DNA from: Syntrophomonadaceae bacterium
GTDB lineage: Bacteria > Bacillota > Syntrophomonadia > Syntrophomonadales > DTU052
Assembly (NCBI GenBank): GCA_012729505.1
Contig: JAAYDA010000004.1
Location: 1-42,044, forward strand
DNA length: 42,044 nucleotides
Direction of reading: 5' to 3'
The position numbers and the translations under genes are program-made. Of this stretch, positions 32,944-42,044 are shown in pieces. How positions within the stretch are numbered: position 1 is the stretch's first letter; every line of letters starts with the position of its first letter. The notes under the pieces were generated by a model that was not told the DNA's origin, did no database searches, and saw only the letters and a program-made list of their open reading frames with translations.

Positions 32944-34440
32944 GTGGAACCTGTTATTGATCAAAAGACAGAGGTTGATGTTCAGGGCAGGAAGGTACCA
33001 ATTGTTCTGGGGCTTATCCTTTTATTATCGATCATACTGGGAGTAGCTTTTGTTCCGGTATATAATGGCATCGGAAAGGCCAAAGCTGAGTTTGCCGTGC
33101 TTCTCGCCCAGAGACAATATGAGGAAGCAGGGGCTTTATATGAAGAAACAGGTTCATTTATTCCCGAGCCTCTCCGACAGAGAATCCTGCAGCCTTTCAC
33201 AAAAGAGCTGGAAGGGGAATTGGAGCGGCTAACCCGGGAATATCTTGATAAAAGAGCAGACTATGTTCAGGTGGACAGCTTGCTGGAGCTTATTGACCGG
33301 ATAGGTACAGTTCCCGGCAATCTGGAGTGGAGCCAGGTCATTTTCAGCGCCGAAGAGGCTAGTCGAAAAAGTAACATACAGGAAGCCATCTCCATAATTC
33401 AGGCGAGTCTGAAGGATTACCCTGAGGATGCTTTGCTCAAAGCCCAGCTGAGAAAGTACCAAGCCCAGGCTGCTACCTTAGTCGTATATGAGGGTCCGGT
33501 TCAGCACATCTTCTTTCACCCCCTCATCGCTTATCCGGAAATGGCCTTTGATGGCGACAGAATGTCCAAGGGGCTAAACGAATTTTTTGTCACGGTAAAG
33601 GAATTTGACCGTATGCTGACATCCTTATATAATAAGGGTTTTATCCTCATAGATACCCACGAATTATTTGAGGAACGGATTGAGGGTGAGGAAAAGGTCC
33701 TGGTCCGCAAAGAGCTGCGGTTACCGAAGGATAAGAAGCCCCTTATTATATCGGTTGACGATATTAACTATTACCCCTACATGATAGAAAACGGCATGAA
33801 CCATAAGCTGATGCTGGATGAAGAGGGGAAAATCGCAACTTACTCGGTAAACCCTGCCGGGGAAGAGGTGGTTTCCTATTATAACGAGATCGTGACCATG
33901 GTGGATAGTTTTGTTGAAGATCATCCCGATTTTTCATATAAAGGGGCCAAAGGAATTCTGGCACTTACCGGCTTTGACGGGGTATTAGGATATCGAACCA
34001 ATGATACGAGTGCACCCAACTATGCCAGTGAAAAGGAACAAGCTCTGGCGGTGATAAAGCGGTTGAAGGAAACCGGCTGGGCTTTTGCCTCCCACAGCTA
34101 TGGACATCTGGATACCCGGCAGCGAAGCTTCGAGGATGTAGCAAAGGATACGCAGAAATGGAAAGCAGAGGTGGAATCTCTGGTGGGTCCCACCGACTTA
34201 TATATTTATCCTTACGGCAGTACTGTCCCCGCCAATGATCCTAAATTCAAGCTTTTGCAGCAAAATGGGTTCAATGTATTTTGTGGGGTAGGTCCCCGGG
34301 AATATATGAAATTCTATTCTGATTCGATAATTATGGATCGGCGCCACATGGATGGGATTGCCTTTTGGAACCAGCCTGAGACTTTGGAGGATCTTTTCGA
34401 CGTAAACGAAATAATTGATCCTGCCCGGCCCTCGTTATGA
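32944..34440 (+). CDS. membrane-anchored polysaccharide deacetylase (NodB homology)
   Basis: The protein is about 498 residues. A helix at about 20-40 anchors it outside the membrane, followed by a helical region (about 45-180, repeats of 30-35 residues that look TPR-like) and a NodB domain from about 255: SVDDINYY (metal Asp), SHSYGH (His pair of the HSxxH motif) and YIYPYG. These sites suggest metal-dependent deacetylation of an N-acetyl sugar in wall or capsule. The insert between the first and second motif is long (about 100 residues). I use GTG at 32944, six bases after GGGGGAA; the frame extends to 32887 without a ribosome site. Confidence 0.87.
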   Translation: MEPVIDQKTEVDVQGRKVPIVLGLILLLSIILGVAFVPVYNGIGKAKAEFAVLLAQRQYEEAGALYEETGSFIPEPLRQRILQPFTKELEGELERLTREYLDKRADYVQVDSLLELIDRIGTVPGNLEWSQVIFSAEEASRKSNIQEAISIIQASLKDYPEDALLKAQLRKYQAQAATLVVYEGPVQHIFFHPLIAYPEMAFDGDRMSKGLNEFFVTVKEFDRMLTSLYNKGFILIDTHELFEERIEGEEKVLVRKELRLPKDKKPLIISVDDINYYPYMIENGMNHKLMLDEEGKIATYSVNPAGEEVVSYYNEIVTMVDSFVEDHPDFSYKGAKGILALTGFDGVLGYRTNDTSAPNYASEKEQALAVIKRLKETGWAFASHSYGHLDTRQRSFEDVAKDTQKWKAEVESLVGPTDLYIYPYGSTVPANDPKFKLLQQNGFNVFCGVGPREYMKFYSDSIIMDRRHMDGIAFWNQPETLEDLFDVNEIIDPARPSL

Positions 34441-34505
34441 TCGGGTCAAATTAAAAGGAAACGGCATAATAAGAAAAAGGCGGATTGAATCCGGGAGGAA
34501 TAGAT

Positions 34506-35900
34506 TTGGAAAAAACCGTGATGCGAATTCTGGTCAGGGATCCGGAGCGATATGCCGACCGGGAAATAGAAGTGAGTGGATGGGTAAGAGGCAACCGAGA
34601 TCAAAAAGCCTTCGGATTCTTAGCGATTAATGACGGCACCCATTTCAATCCGCTCCAGGTAGTTTATGACCAAGGAAATGTCAGCAGCTTTGAAGAGGTG
34701 TCACGCCTTAGAGTGGGTGCGGCTGTAACTGTCCGGGGAAAATTCCTGGTTACTCCTGATGCAAAGCAGCCTTTTGAAATTATAGCCCATGAGATTGTCC
34801 TGGAAGGAGATGCACCGGAAGACTATCCAATTCAGCCCAAGAGACATACTCGGGAGTTTTTGCGGGAAGTGGCCCATCTGCGGCCCCGTACCAATTTATT
34901 CTCGGCTGTCTTCAGGATTCGTTCCCTGGCTGCTTATGCTGTTCATGAGTTTTTTCAAGAACGTGGTTTTGTCTATATACACTCTCCGATTATTACTGCC
35001 AGTGATGCGGAGGGGGCCGGAGAATTGTTCAGAGTAACAACTCTTCCTGCTCAAAAGCCGCCGGTCAATGAACAGGGGGAAGTGGACTTTTCCCAGGATT
35101 TCTTTGGCCGCAAAGCTAATCTGACCGTTAGCGGCCAATTGGAAGCGGAAGCTTTTGCCTTGGCTTTTAGAGATGTCTATACTTTTGGGCCTACTTTTCG
35201 GGCCGAGAATTCTAACACCCCCCGCCATGCCGCCGAATTTTGGATGATCGAGCCGGAGATTGCTTTTGCAGATCTCCAGGATGATATGGATCTGGCAGAA
35301 CAGATGATTAAGAGTGTTATAGGAAAAATCATGGCCCTGGCACCGGAGGAGATGGAGTTTTTCTTCAAATTTGTAGACAAGGGACTGGAAGTGCGGCTGC
35401 GGACTATTCTGGAGCAAGATTTTGCCCGTGTTACCTATACAAATGCTATCGAAATTCTTGAAAAAGCTAAGGCCCAATTCGAGTATCCGGTGGCCTGGGG
35501 AAATGACCTGCAGACAGAGCATGAGCGGTATCTGACGGAGCAGGTTTTTCACAAGCCGGTTTTTGTAACTGACTATCCCCGTGATATTAAAGCTTTCTAT
35601 ATGCGGCAGAATGACGACGGAAAAACGGTGGCTGCCATGGACCTGTTAGTTCCGGGAGTGGGAGAATTAATCGGAGGCAGCCAGAGAGAGGAAAGAGCGG
35701 AGCTGCTGGAACAAAGAATGAAGGAGACGAACATAAACCGGGATGAGCTGTGGTGGTATCTGGAGCTTAGAAAATACGGAGGGGTTAAACATGCCGGTTT
35801 TGGTGTGGGCTTTGAACGGCTCATTATGTACCTGACCGGAGTCGGTAACATAAGGGATGTGATTCCCTTTCCCCGCACGGTAAACTCATGTGAGTTTTAA
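34506..35900 (+). CDS. asnS: asparaginyl-tRNA synthetase
   Basis: The 464-residue class IIb enzyme has an N-terminal OB fold (about 15-110, [22 protein letters not shown]) and a catalytic core with motif 2 [25 protein letters not shown] and motif 3 [13 protein letters not shown]...RDVIPFPRT. The ending FPRT followed by a short tail fits AsnRS rather than AspRS. It charges tRNA-Asn with asparagine. I use TTG at 34506 after GGGAGGAA; an ATG five codons further (34521) is possible. Confidence 0.95.
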   Translation: MEKTVMRILVRDPERYADREIEVSGWVRGNRDQKAFGFLAINDGTHFNPLQVVYDQGNVSSFEEVSRLRVGAAVTVRGKFLVTPDAKQPFEIIAHEIVLEGDAPEDYPIQPKRHTREFLREVAHLRPRTNLFSAVFRIRSLAAYAVHEFFQERGFVYIHSPIITASDAEGAGELFRVTTLPAQKPPVNEQGEVDFSQDFFGRKANLTVSGQLEAEAFALAFRDVYTFGPTFRAENSNTPRHAAEFWMIEPEIAFADLQDDMDLAEQMIKSVIGKIMALAPEEMEFFFKFVDKGLEVRLRTILEQDFARVTYTNAIEILEKAKAQFEYPVAWGNDLQTEHERYLTEQVFHKPVFVTDYPRDIKAFYMRQNDDGKTVAAMDLLVPGVGELIGGSQREERAELLEQRMKETNINRDELWWYLELRKYGGVKHAGFGVGFERLIMYLTGVGNIRDVIPFPRTVNSCEF

Positions 35901-35919
35901 GTCAATCCAACCCGAAACG

Positions 35920-35946
35920 AAGGCCGCCAGGAGGCGGTCTTTTTTA
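35920..35946 (+). terminator. Rho-independent terminator after asnS
   Basis: GGCCGCC (35922-35928) pairs with GGCGGTC (35933-35939) around a 4-base loop, followed by TTTTTT. Confidence 0.9.
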
Positions 35947-36127
35947 TATTCCTGGCTATCTCAAAGATTTTCGAAGGTGGATTAGATGGCCGGAGGGAAT
36001 TATGGTAAGGAAAGAGAAAAGTAGTCGTATTTATCAAAAAGGGATTTAATATAGTAACTCCGGAATTCTTTCCGGACTTGGGGGAAGTGCAGAAAGTTGC
36101 GATTAAATCTGAAAGGGATGGTGGGGG

Positions 36128-39100
36128 ATGAATAGAGACTCAGAAAACCGAGAGACAGACCCTGTCCAGGAATCTAATGCATCGGGATCATCTGTTGCGG
36201 CCGGACTGCAAATCCTTTGGGGCAGACTGGGCAAATGGAAACCGGTTCTCGGTGTGGTTTTGGCCTTGGTGGTAGTAGCAGGTGTTGTGTGGGGGATGGA
36301 CTGGCTGGGCCCCTCAACGGCCGATGCCGGCGAGATTAGCATTATCGCTCTCCAGGAGGATGAGACCGGAGTCGATCCCCAATCGGTTTTTTTATTAAAA
36401 ACAGAAAATCCGGTTAATGCCCGGATGGTAACGGATAATCTTAAGCTCAGCCCTGAATTTACATATGATCTGAAGAAGGGCGACGATGGCAAAGAGTATA
36501 AAATTATTCCCCGGGAAGAATTGACGGAAAATACTGTATATAGGCTGGCTTTTGACCCTACCGGCCAGGAACGGGAAGATTTAAGCTGGGCATTTCAAAC
36601 CCGCGGGAAATTCCGGGTTATCGGGCAGCTTCCTCAGAACGAGACCAGCGGAGTTCCTATTGAGACCGGAATTGAATTTACCTTGTCATATGAAGATTAT
36701 GATCTGGCAGCGGCTCAAAAGTATTTCAGCATTTCTCCCCAGGTGAAAGGGAAGCTGGAAAAGCATAAGAAAACTTTGGTATTTGTTCCCCAGAAGCTGG
36801 AGCCGAAAACGGTTTACACGGTTACTCTAAAAAAAGGGATGCCTCTTCTGAACGGAAAAGAGGAATTAGCCCAGGATTCCGTAATCAAGTTTGAAACTGC
36901 CTCCGATCAAGAATCGCCTGCTTTTTCTTTTGATATTGATTACCGCCTGACCGAGTTTACATCCAGTCAGGCACCGGCCTTTGCCGCCTATTATGATAAT
37001 AATATCCAGGCGCCGCCTTTACATATAGATGTATATCGTTACCCGGACCACAGCTCATTTATCGCCTCACTGACCAAGGTGGATGAGATTCCCGGGTGGT
37101 CTTATTGGGCCCGCATGAATTACCGGGAGGACACAAAAGAGCTGGATAAGGTGGCAGGTTATGATACGGAGTTTCAAAAAGCAGACCGTTATTCTTCCTT
37201 TGCCGCGTTTCCTGAGGCCTTGCCGGTGGGATACTATTTAGCCGAATTCAAAGCGGGCGAAGCGGTGCGCCAGGTCTGGTTTCAGATTAGTGATTTAGCG
37301 GTTTATCGAACTCAGAATGAACATAGTACCCTTTTCTGGGCTAATGACCTGACCAACAATTCTCCCGCAGAGGAAATAAAGGTTCTTTTGGGAGACCGTT
37401 CGTTAAAAGTTACCGGTGATGAAGCCGGAGTAGTTCTTACCCAGGAAAATCTGTTTTTGGCCAGCTCGGGGTATGTGTTATTAAAATCCAAGGATAAGGA
37501 GATCCTGGTTCCGCTTAAGACGGAAAGGGAGCAGTGGTATAAAAGCATCATTATCGCTCAGGATTACTGGAAGTACTTATATCTGGACCGGGAAGTATAC
37601 CTCCCCGGGGATACTGTTAATTACTGGGGGGTCCTGGCAGCCCGCAAAGGGAGTCAGGCTGATTTGAAAGAAATAACCCTGGAGTTGAGAGGACAAGAGT
37701 ATCTGAGATATGGTCAATATGATAACAGCCCTGTCCTTAGCGAGAGTATAGCCATTGACGGCAACACCTTCGATGGTCAGGTAAAGCTGCCGGTTCTCAA
37801 ACCGGGTTACTACAGTCTGAACATTGTGTCGGGAGATACGGTATTAACTTCTCGGGGATTTTCGGTGCAGACCTATCAAAAGCCTGCCTACAATCTAAGC
37901 ATTGAGCCGGAGAAAAAAACTCTGCTCTTAGGAGAAAAAACCCGGGTTAAGGTTAAGACTGCTTTTTTCGAAGGCACTCCTGTACCGGAGGTTAATTTGA
38001 GCTATTATGCGGGCAACAAGCAGGGTAAAGTGACTACTGATGCCCTGGGTGAAGCCCAGATTGAATTAATTGGTGAGGCTCCTTCTGACTCATATGGCCT
38101 CTACAATTATCGATATATCAGTGTTACCGCTAATCTGCCGGAGGTTGGGCATATCCAGGCAAATACAGGCTTAATAGTATTCGGCAGCAAAGTATATCTT
38201 ACCGGTGAAGCTCAAGCAAAGGGCAATACCTTTGACCTTAAGGCTCGTCTGCGCCATGTGGATATAAACGGCATGAAGGATGATGCAAATTTCCAGATGG
38301 ATGAATTCATTAAAGGTCCGGTAGTCAATGGAGCAGTAAAGGGCCAGCTGTGGGAGGAGGTCTGGAAGAAAACTGAAGCAGGAGAGCGTTATGATTTTAT
38401 CAATAAGAAGGTTGAAAAAATCTATGATTACCAGCGTTCTGAACGGCTGATTGAGGAGTTTTCTATACAGACCGGTCCGGACGGGTATGCCACATATAAG
38501 GGGAGGATTGATCCGGATAAGAATTATTTTGTGACTCTGACTGCTGTTGATGGGGAAGGGCGAGAAAGCCGGGCCAAGCTTTATATTAATCCTTTCTTCG
38601 ATATGAATTCTAAGTATTACTATATCCAGTCTTCCCAGGGTTACCAAAAATATCAACCAGGTGATCAGGTGAGTCTGACCATGATGGAAAATGACCGGGA
38701 ACTGGCAGCAGCCGGGGGCAAAGTTTTATTTATGCAGGGGCAGGACCGGATTGAATCATATGTCGTAACCGGCGATCCTGTATACAAATTTGAGTTTACC
38801 AAAGAAAGCATTCCTAATGTTAATGTGGCAGGAGTGTATTTCCATGAGGGAGATTATCATATTGCTGACCAGTACGCAGTCCTTTTTAATCCCGAGAATC
38901 AGGCCTTAAATGTGAAGATTCAGAGTGATAAGGCTGAGTATCGCCCGGGTGAGCAGGTAAAGCTTGAGGTTGTGGTGACCGATGCCCAAAAACGTCCGGT
39001 GAAAAACGTGCGGGTAAATCTGAATTTGGTGGATGAAGCCTTGTATGCTTTGGGTGACCAAGAGGTTAATATCCTGGAGAGACTTTATCAGGATCTTTAC

Positions 39101-41044
39101 GGCTTATTCATGGATACATGGCAATCCCATTATTATCCGGAGCTGCGAGGAGGTGCCGAAAAAGGTGGAGAGGGGGGCCTGGAGCGCAAAGATTTTCGGG
39201 ATACGGTTTTATTTACCACTCTTGAAACCGGAGCAGACGGCAGAACTACATGTGAATTTACTCTGCCTGACAATCTGACCTCCTGGCGAGTGACTTATCA
39301 CGCTCTGGATTCCAATATGAGAGCCGCCGGCGGCACCCAACAGATCCCGGTAAGATTGCCCTTCTTTGTAGATATGAGCCTGGGAACCGACTGCCTGGAG
39401 GGTGATTCACCGGTGGTAATATTGAGAGGATTCGGTGCCAAACTGAGGGCTAATGAAAATATAGCTTATAAAATGACCCTGGTTGATCCTCAGGGCAAGA
39501 CCGTCAGCCAGACCGGCCAGGGAAAATCCTTTACCCCCTTTGACTGGACTATGCCTGAATTGGAGGTGGGTTCATATTCCTTGACGGTGGAAGCCACCAG
39601 TGGCAAGCATAAGGACACCCTGACCCGAGAATTTACCGTAGTAAAATCTCTGCAGGAACGGACAGTTTCCAGCCATGAGGTCCTCAGCAATGGTCTGGTA
39701 GTAAAGGGTGGGGCGGTGGAGCCTACTCAGCTGGTTTTCTGCGATTACGAAAAGAGTCAATACCTGAATGGCCTGTATAACCTGAGCTGGCTCAATGGAG
39801 GCCGCCTGGAGCAAGGCCTGGCCGGGCGGGAAGCGATTAAGCTGATAAAACAGTACTTCCCGGAGGAAAAGGACTATTTCGAAGCAGGTTCAGCCGTGAC
39901 AGCCATTGATTACCAGCGGCCGGATGGAGGCATTAGCATTCTGCCTTATGGATCCAGCGACCTGGCTCTTTCCGCCCGGGTGGCTGCAGATTATCCAGAT
40001 GAAATTGATCGAGGGGCCTTAATCGGGTATTTTTATAAGATACTGGAGGAAGATGAACAGGATGTGAGTCTGGCTCTGCTGGGGCTGGCCTCTCTGGATG
40101 AGCCGGTTCTGAATCAAATTAAACAGAAAATAAAGGAGCCAAAATTGGCGGCGGAAACCAGGATTAACCTGGCGGCGGCTTTGCTGGAGATAGGAGATGG
40201 CTCTGAGGCCCTCAAGGTATATGGGGAATTATTAAACAAAAACCGCCAAGACCTGGAGGATTCTATCAGAATCAACACCGGACGGGATCAGGATGAAATA
40301 TTAGCGGCTACTATCAGCATGGCCCAGTTGGCTGCCCGTCTGGATCAACCGGAAAAAAATAAGCTCTATCAATATATCCTGAACAACTCCGGTGAGGAGC
40401 AGATATATTACCTGGAGGAGATCCAAATATTAAAAGAGCTTCTCCGCCGTATGAATCCTCAGCCGGTTAGTTTCAGCTATGAGCTTAACGGGAAAAAGAC
40501 TAATAAGAATCTAAAAGCGGGTGAATCTTTTACAATGACGGTATTGCCCCAGGATCTGTCCCGGATCAGGTTTAGCCAAGTGGAAGGGAAAGTGGGCCTT
40601 ACGGCCAAATACTCCCAGGCTTATCTGGGCGACGGGTCCGGTTCTCCTGACTTGAGCATCAGCCGCCAGTACCAGGTTGGTGACAAGACCACCAATTCTC
40701 TGCAGCGAACCGATCTGGTAAAAGTGACTATTACCTTCAAGGTGGGGAATAAAGCTCCGGGCCGCGATTATGAAGTGGTTGATATTTTGCCCGCCGGATT
40801 AAGGCATATTTCCTCACCCTATGACTACGGCATCGATGGAAGCCAATTACAATGGTGGTCATATCCCTCTGAAGTGAAGGGAACAAAGCTGGTTTTCACA
40901 GTGGGCAGGGACGCGGGGAAAATAACTTATTATGCCCGAGTGGCATCTCCCGGGGAGTTTCGGGCCCAGGCACCGATTATCAGCAATGTGGCCAGTCCGG
41001 CCATATTTGCTCAGGGAGCTAAGGAGAGGATCACAATCAGATGA
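36128..41044 (+). CDS. alpha-2-macroglobulin family protein lacking the thioester Cys
   Basis: The 1638-residue protein has one N-terminal helix (about 37-58) and is otherwise outside the cell. It carries the bacterial A2M order: Ig-like and MG domains (about 75-560) with the PGDTVNYWGVLAARKG segment, then YQKPAYNLSI and YRPGEQVKLEVVV, VNLVDEALYAL, the TLPDNLTSWRVTYHALD block (MG/bait border), and a helical barrel (about 1195-1420) in the place of the thioester domain. In that barrel the family motif GCxEQ reads G-R-L-E-Q: Arg1226 (codon 39803-39805) replaces Cys. The C-terminal ~120 residues form the last beta domain. Bacterial A2Ms trap proteases; a version without the thioester cannot attach covalently to its target and must work by conformation or have another role. 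It overlaps the next gene by four bases. Confidence 0.93.
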   Translation: MNRDSENRETDPVQESNASGSSVAAGLQILWGRLGKWKPVLGVVLALVVVAGVVWGMDWLGPSTADAGEISIIALQEDETGVDPQSVFLLKTENPVNARMVTDNLKLSPEFTYDLKKGDDGKEYKIIPREELTENTVYRLAFDPTGQEREDLSWAFQTRGKFRVIGQLPQNETSGVPIETGIEFTLSYEDYDLAAAQKYFSISPQVKGKLEKHKKTLVFVPQKLEPKTVYTVTLKKGMPLLNGKEELAQDSVIKFETASDQESPAFSFDIDYRLTEFTSSQAPAFAAYYDNNIQAPPLHIDVYRYPDHSSFIASLTKVDEIPGWSYWARMNYREDTKELDKVAGYDTEFQKADRYSSFAAFPEALPVGYYLAEFKAGEAVRQVWFQISDLAVYRTQNEHSTLFWANDLTNNSPAEEIKVLLGDRSLKVTGDEAGVVLTQENLFLASSGYVLLKSKDKEILVPLKTEREQWYKSIIIAQDYWKYLYLDREVYLPGDTVNYWGVLAARKGSQADLKEITLELRGQEYLRYGQYDNSPVLSESIAIDGNTFDGQVKLPVLKPGYYSLNIVSGDTVLTSRGFSVQTYQKPAYNLSIEPEKKTLLLGEKTRVKVKTAFFEGTPVPEVNLSYYAGNKQGKVTTDALGEAQIELIGEAPSDSYGLYNYRYISVTANLPEVGHIQANTGLIVFGSKVYLTGEAQAKGNTFDLKARLRHVDINGMKDDANFQMDEFIKGPVVNGAVKGQLWEEVWKKTEAGERYDFINKKVEKIYDYQRSERLIEEFSIQTGPDGYATYKGRIDPDKNYFVTLTAVDGEGRESRAKLYINPFFDMNSKYYYIQSSQGYQKYQPGDQVSLTMMENDRELAAAGGKVLFMQGQDRIESYVVTGDPVYKFEFTKESIPNVNVAGVYFHEGDYHIADQYAVLFNPENQALNVKIQSDKAEYRPGEQVKLEVVVTDAQKRPVKNVRVNLNLVDEALYALGDQEVNILERLYQDLYGLFMDTWQSHYYPELRGGAEKGGEGGLERKDFRDTVLFTTLETGADGRTTCEFTLPDNLTSWRVTYHALDSNMRAAGGTQQIPVRLPFFVDMSLGTDCLEGDSPVVILRGFGAKLRANENIAYKMTLVDPQGKTVSQTGQGKSFTPFDWTMPELEVGSYSLTVEATSGKHKDTLTREFTVVKSLQERTVSSHEVLSNGLVVKGGAVEPTQLVFCDYEKSQYLNGLYNLSWLNGGRLEQGLAGREAIKLIKQYFPEEKDYFEAGSAVTAIDYQRPDGGISILPYGSSDLALSARVAADYPDEIDRGALIGYFYKILEEDEQDVSLALLGLASLDEPVLNQIKQKIKEPKLAAETRINLAAALLEIGDGSEALKVYGELLNKNRQDLEDSIRINTGRDQDEILAATISMAQLAARLDQPEKNKLYQYILNNSGEEQIYYLEEIQILKELLRRMNPQPVSFSYELNGKKTNKNLKAGESFTMTVLPQDLSRIRFSQVEGKVGLTAKYSQAYLGDGSGSPDLSISRQYQVGDKTTNSLQRTDLVKVTITFKVGNKAPGRDYEVVDILPAGLRHISSPYDYGIDGSQLQWWSYPSEVKGTKLVFTVGRDAGKITYYARVASPGEFRAQAPIISNVASPAIFAQGAKERITIR

Positions 41045-41904
41045 CAAGCTTGCTGCTGCGCATATCTTTCCTTTGCTTATTGGTTTTTATAGGGGGGTGT
41101 GGGGATACCGGGCAAAAGTCTGATCAAGCAATGCCTAATCCGGCCCATCCCAGTTTTGTTACGCGGCAGGAATGGGAGAGTATTCGCAGCTATATACCTT
41201 TGGATTTAGATATGGGGCACCAGCTTAGTGGGGTGGTGCCCCATCACTTGGTGGCCGCTGATTTGATCGCCGACTATTTCCAGCTTCTTTCTCAACAGCA
41301 GCCGGAGGTATTAATTATTGTCGGCCCCAACCACGAAAACCAGGGGGCACCAATTATAACCGGACTCTATGATTGGCAGACTCCCCAGGGATCGGTCAGA
41401 TGTGAAGAAAAGATAGTGAAGGCCCTTATTAACTCTGATTTGGCAGTCAGAAATGAGGAGGTTCTTTCCCGTGAACATTCTATCGGCAGTCTGGTGCCTT
41501 TTGTCCGTCATTTTCTGCCGGAGACCAGAATTGTCCCGATAATATTTAAGCATGGGGTTAGTCTGCAGGAAGTGGACTCCCTTATAAAGGGGCTGAGAGA
41601 TCTAACTGATGGAGAGGCAGTTCTCCTGGCTTCCGTGGATTTTTCCCACTATCTTACCCGCAGTGAAGCAGAGGTTCGGGATAAAGAGACCTTGAGCTAT
41701 ATGGAAAACCGTGATTTGGCAACTCTTTTTCGCTTGGGAAATGACCATCTGGATTCCCCCGCATCCCTGGCCTCAGCTTTTCATTGGGCTCAGGCCGGAG
41801 GTGGCGGCGAGTTTATTCTTATCCATAACACCAACTCCGGCATTCTAATGAATAGCGAGATAATGGAAACCACTAGTTATTTTGTCCTGGCCTTTGGGGA
41901 TTAG
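41041..41904 (+). CDS. Memo/AmmeMemoRadiSam-B family lipoprotein
   Basis: The protein is 287 residues with an N-terminal signal of about 19 residues and lipobox FIGG-Cys20, so it is predicted to be anchored to the outside of the membrane. The rest matches the Memo family (AmmeMemoRadiSam system protein B): GVVPHHL, PNHENQG, the segment with EHSIGSLVPF, and VDFSHY, carrying the His/Asp/Cys-type metal-site positions of the Memo dioxygenase-like fold. The usual partners (AMMECR1 and a radical-SAM protein) are not in the window. It starts inside the A2M stop (ATGA), so both are translationally coupled. The function is unknown. Confidence 0.9.
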   Translation: MTSLLLRISFLCLLVFIGGCGDTGQKSDQAMPNPAHPSFVTRQEWESIRSYIPLDLDMGHQLSGVVPHHLVAADLIADYFQLLSQQQPEVLIIVGPNHENQGAPIITGLYDWQTPQGSVRCEEKIVKALINSDLAVRNEEVLSREHSIGSLVPFVRHFLPETRIVPIIFKHGVSLQEVDSLIKGLRDLTDGEAVLLASVDFSHYLTRSEAEVRDKETLSYMENRDLATLFRLGNDHLDSPASLASAFHWAQAGGGGEFILIHNTNSGILMNSEIMETTSYFVLAFGD

Positions 41905-41938
41905 GAATAGCCCGGTCCGGCTTTATCCGATGACTAAC

Positions 41939-42044
41939 CCGCCCTAAGACCCCCGCCACCTTTAGAGGCAGGTGCCCAAGGGCGGCTAAGTCCCTGGATC
42001 CGTGCGACTAAGATTCAGATGGAGTTAAAGCACCACCTGAATCA
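41939..42044. repeat. palindromic repeat, copy 2, running to the window edge
   Basis: Module 1: CCGCCCT (41939-41945) pairs with AGGGCGG (41979-41985), with a nested CACCT/AGGTG. Module 2: CTAAGTCCCTGGAT (41986-41999), which also appears as TTAGTCCCTGGAT after copy 1. Module 3: GATTCAGATGG (42012-42022) pairs with CCACCTGAATC (42033-42043), the same palindrome as at 24976-25007. It follows the Memo gene and may also end its message. Confidence 0.7.

Overview
The window reads as chromosome of an anaerobic, spore-forming Bacillota (Clostridia). Evidence: Gram-positive style Shine-Dalgarno sites with many TTG/GTG starts, the sporulation protein YyaC, a SCIFF peptide with its radical-SAM maturase, a complete selenocysteine (Sec) machinery, and a gene order (yyaC, DUF951, rpsF-ssb-rpsR, DUF2232, rplI, purA, htrA, rlmH) resembling the origin-proximal arm of Bacillus-type chromosomes. 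The look is of the Syntrophomonas/Moorella kind, but the sequence alone does not fix genus.

Region 1 (1-3.4 kb) holds a collapsed complex I operon: the first ~86 codons of nuoA run in frame into the middle of nuoM, and nuoN stops less than halfway. A terminator and yyaC (opposite strand) follow. Region 2 (3.4-9.8 kb) has ykvI-selA-selB, a livF without the rest of its ABC transporter, a CBS-ACT protein, a ~204-bp terminal-inverted-repeat element and tRNA-Sec with its own promoter. Region 3 (9.9-15.7 kb) has a small membrane protein, a mini-zincin, a DUF554 protein, then a probably co-transcribed run cvpA-M18 aminopeptidase-selD-yedF behind an extended -10 promoter with a 21-bp dyad. selD is itself a selenoprotein gene: an in-frame TGA at codon 17 splits it for ordinary gene callers. 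SelA, SelB, SelD, YedF and tRNA-Sec together form the Sec synthesis and decoding set.

Region 4 (15.7-20.8 kb) is the housekeeping block DUF951, rpsF-ssb-rpsR (with a visible promoter and a likely S6:S18 leader), MazG-like, DUF2232, rplI, purA and tRNA-Gly. The gdpP and dnaB genes often found in this block are not present. Region 5 (20.8-29.2 kb) has SCIFF and its maturase, a split chromate transporter, a LysM-G5-M23 peptidase, a peptidase-MA protein, murA, an HtrA protease and rlmH.

Region 6 (29.2-42 kb) is more accessory: a D-2-hydroxyacid dehydrogenase, a second inverted copy of the TIR element, a cluster of hairpins before a small unknown gene, an iron-sulfur flavodoxin, a thioesterase, a 58-residue winged-helix-like protein, an anchored NodB-type deacetylase, asnS, a 1638-residue alpha-2-macroglobulin-like protein whose thioester Cys is replaced by Arg, and a Memo-family lipoprotein translationally coupled to it. 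The points most worth following are the nuoA-nuoM fusion, the A2M/Memo-lipoprotein pair, the selenoprotein SelD, the TIR element family and the cvpA-selD operator-like dyad. No CRISPR array, rRNA or full insertion sequence was seen.
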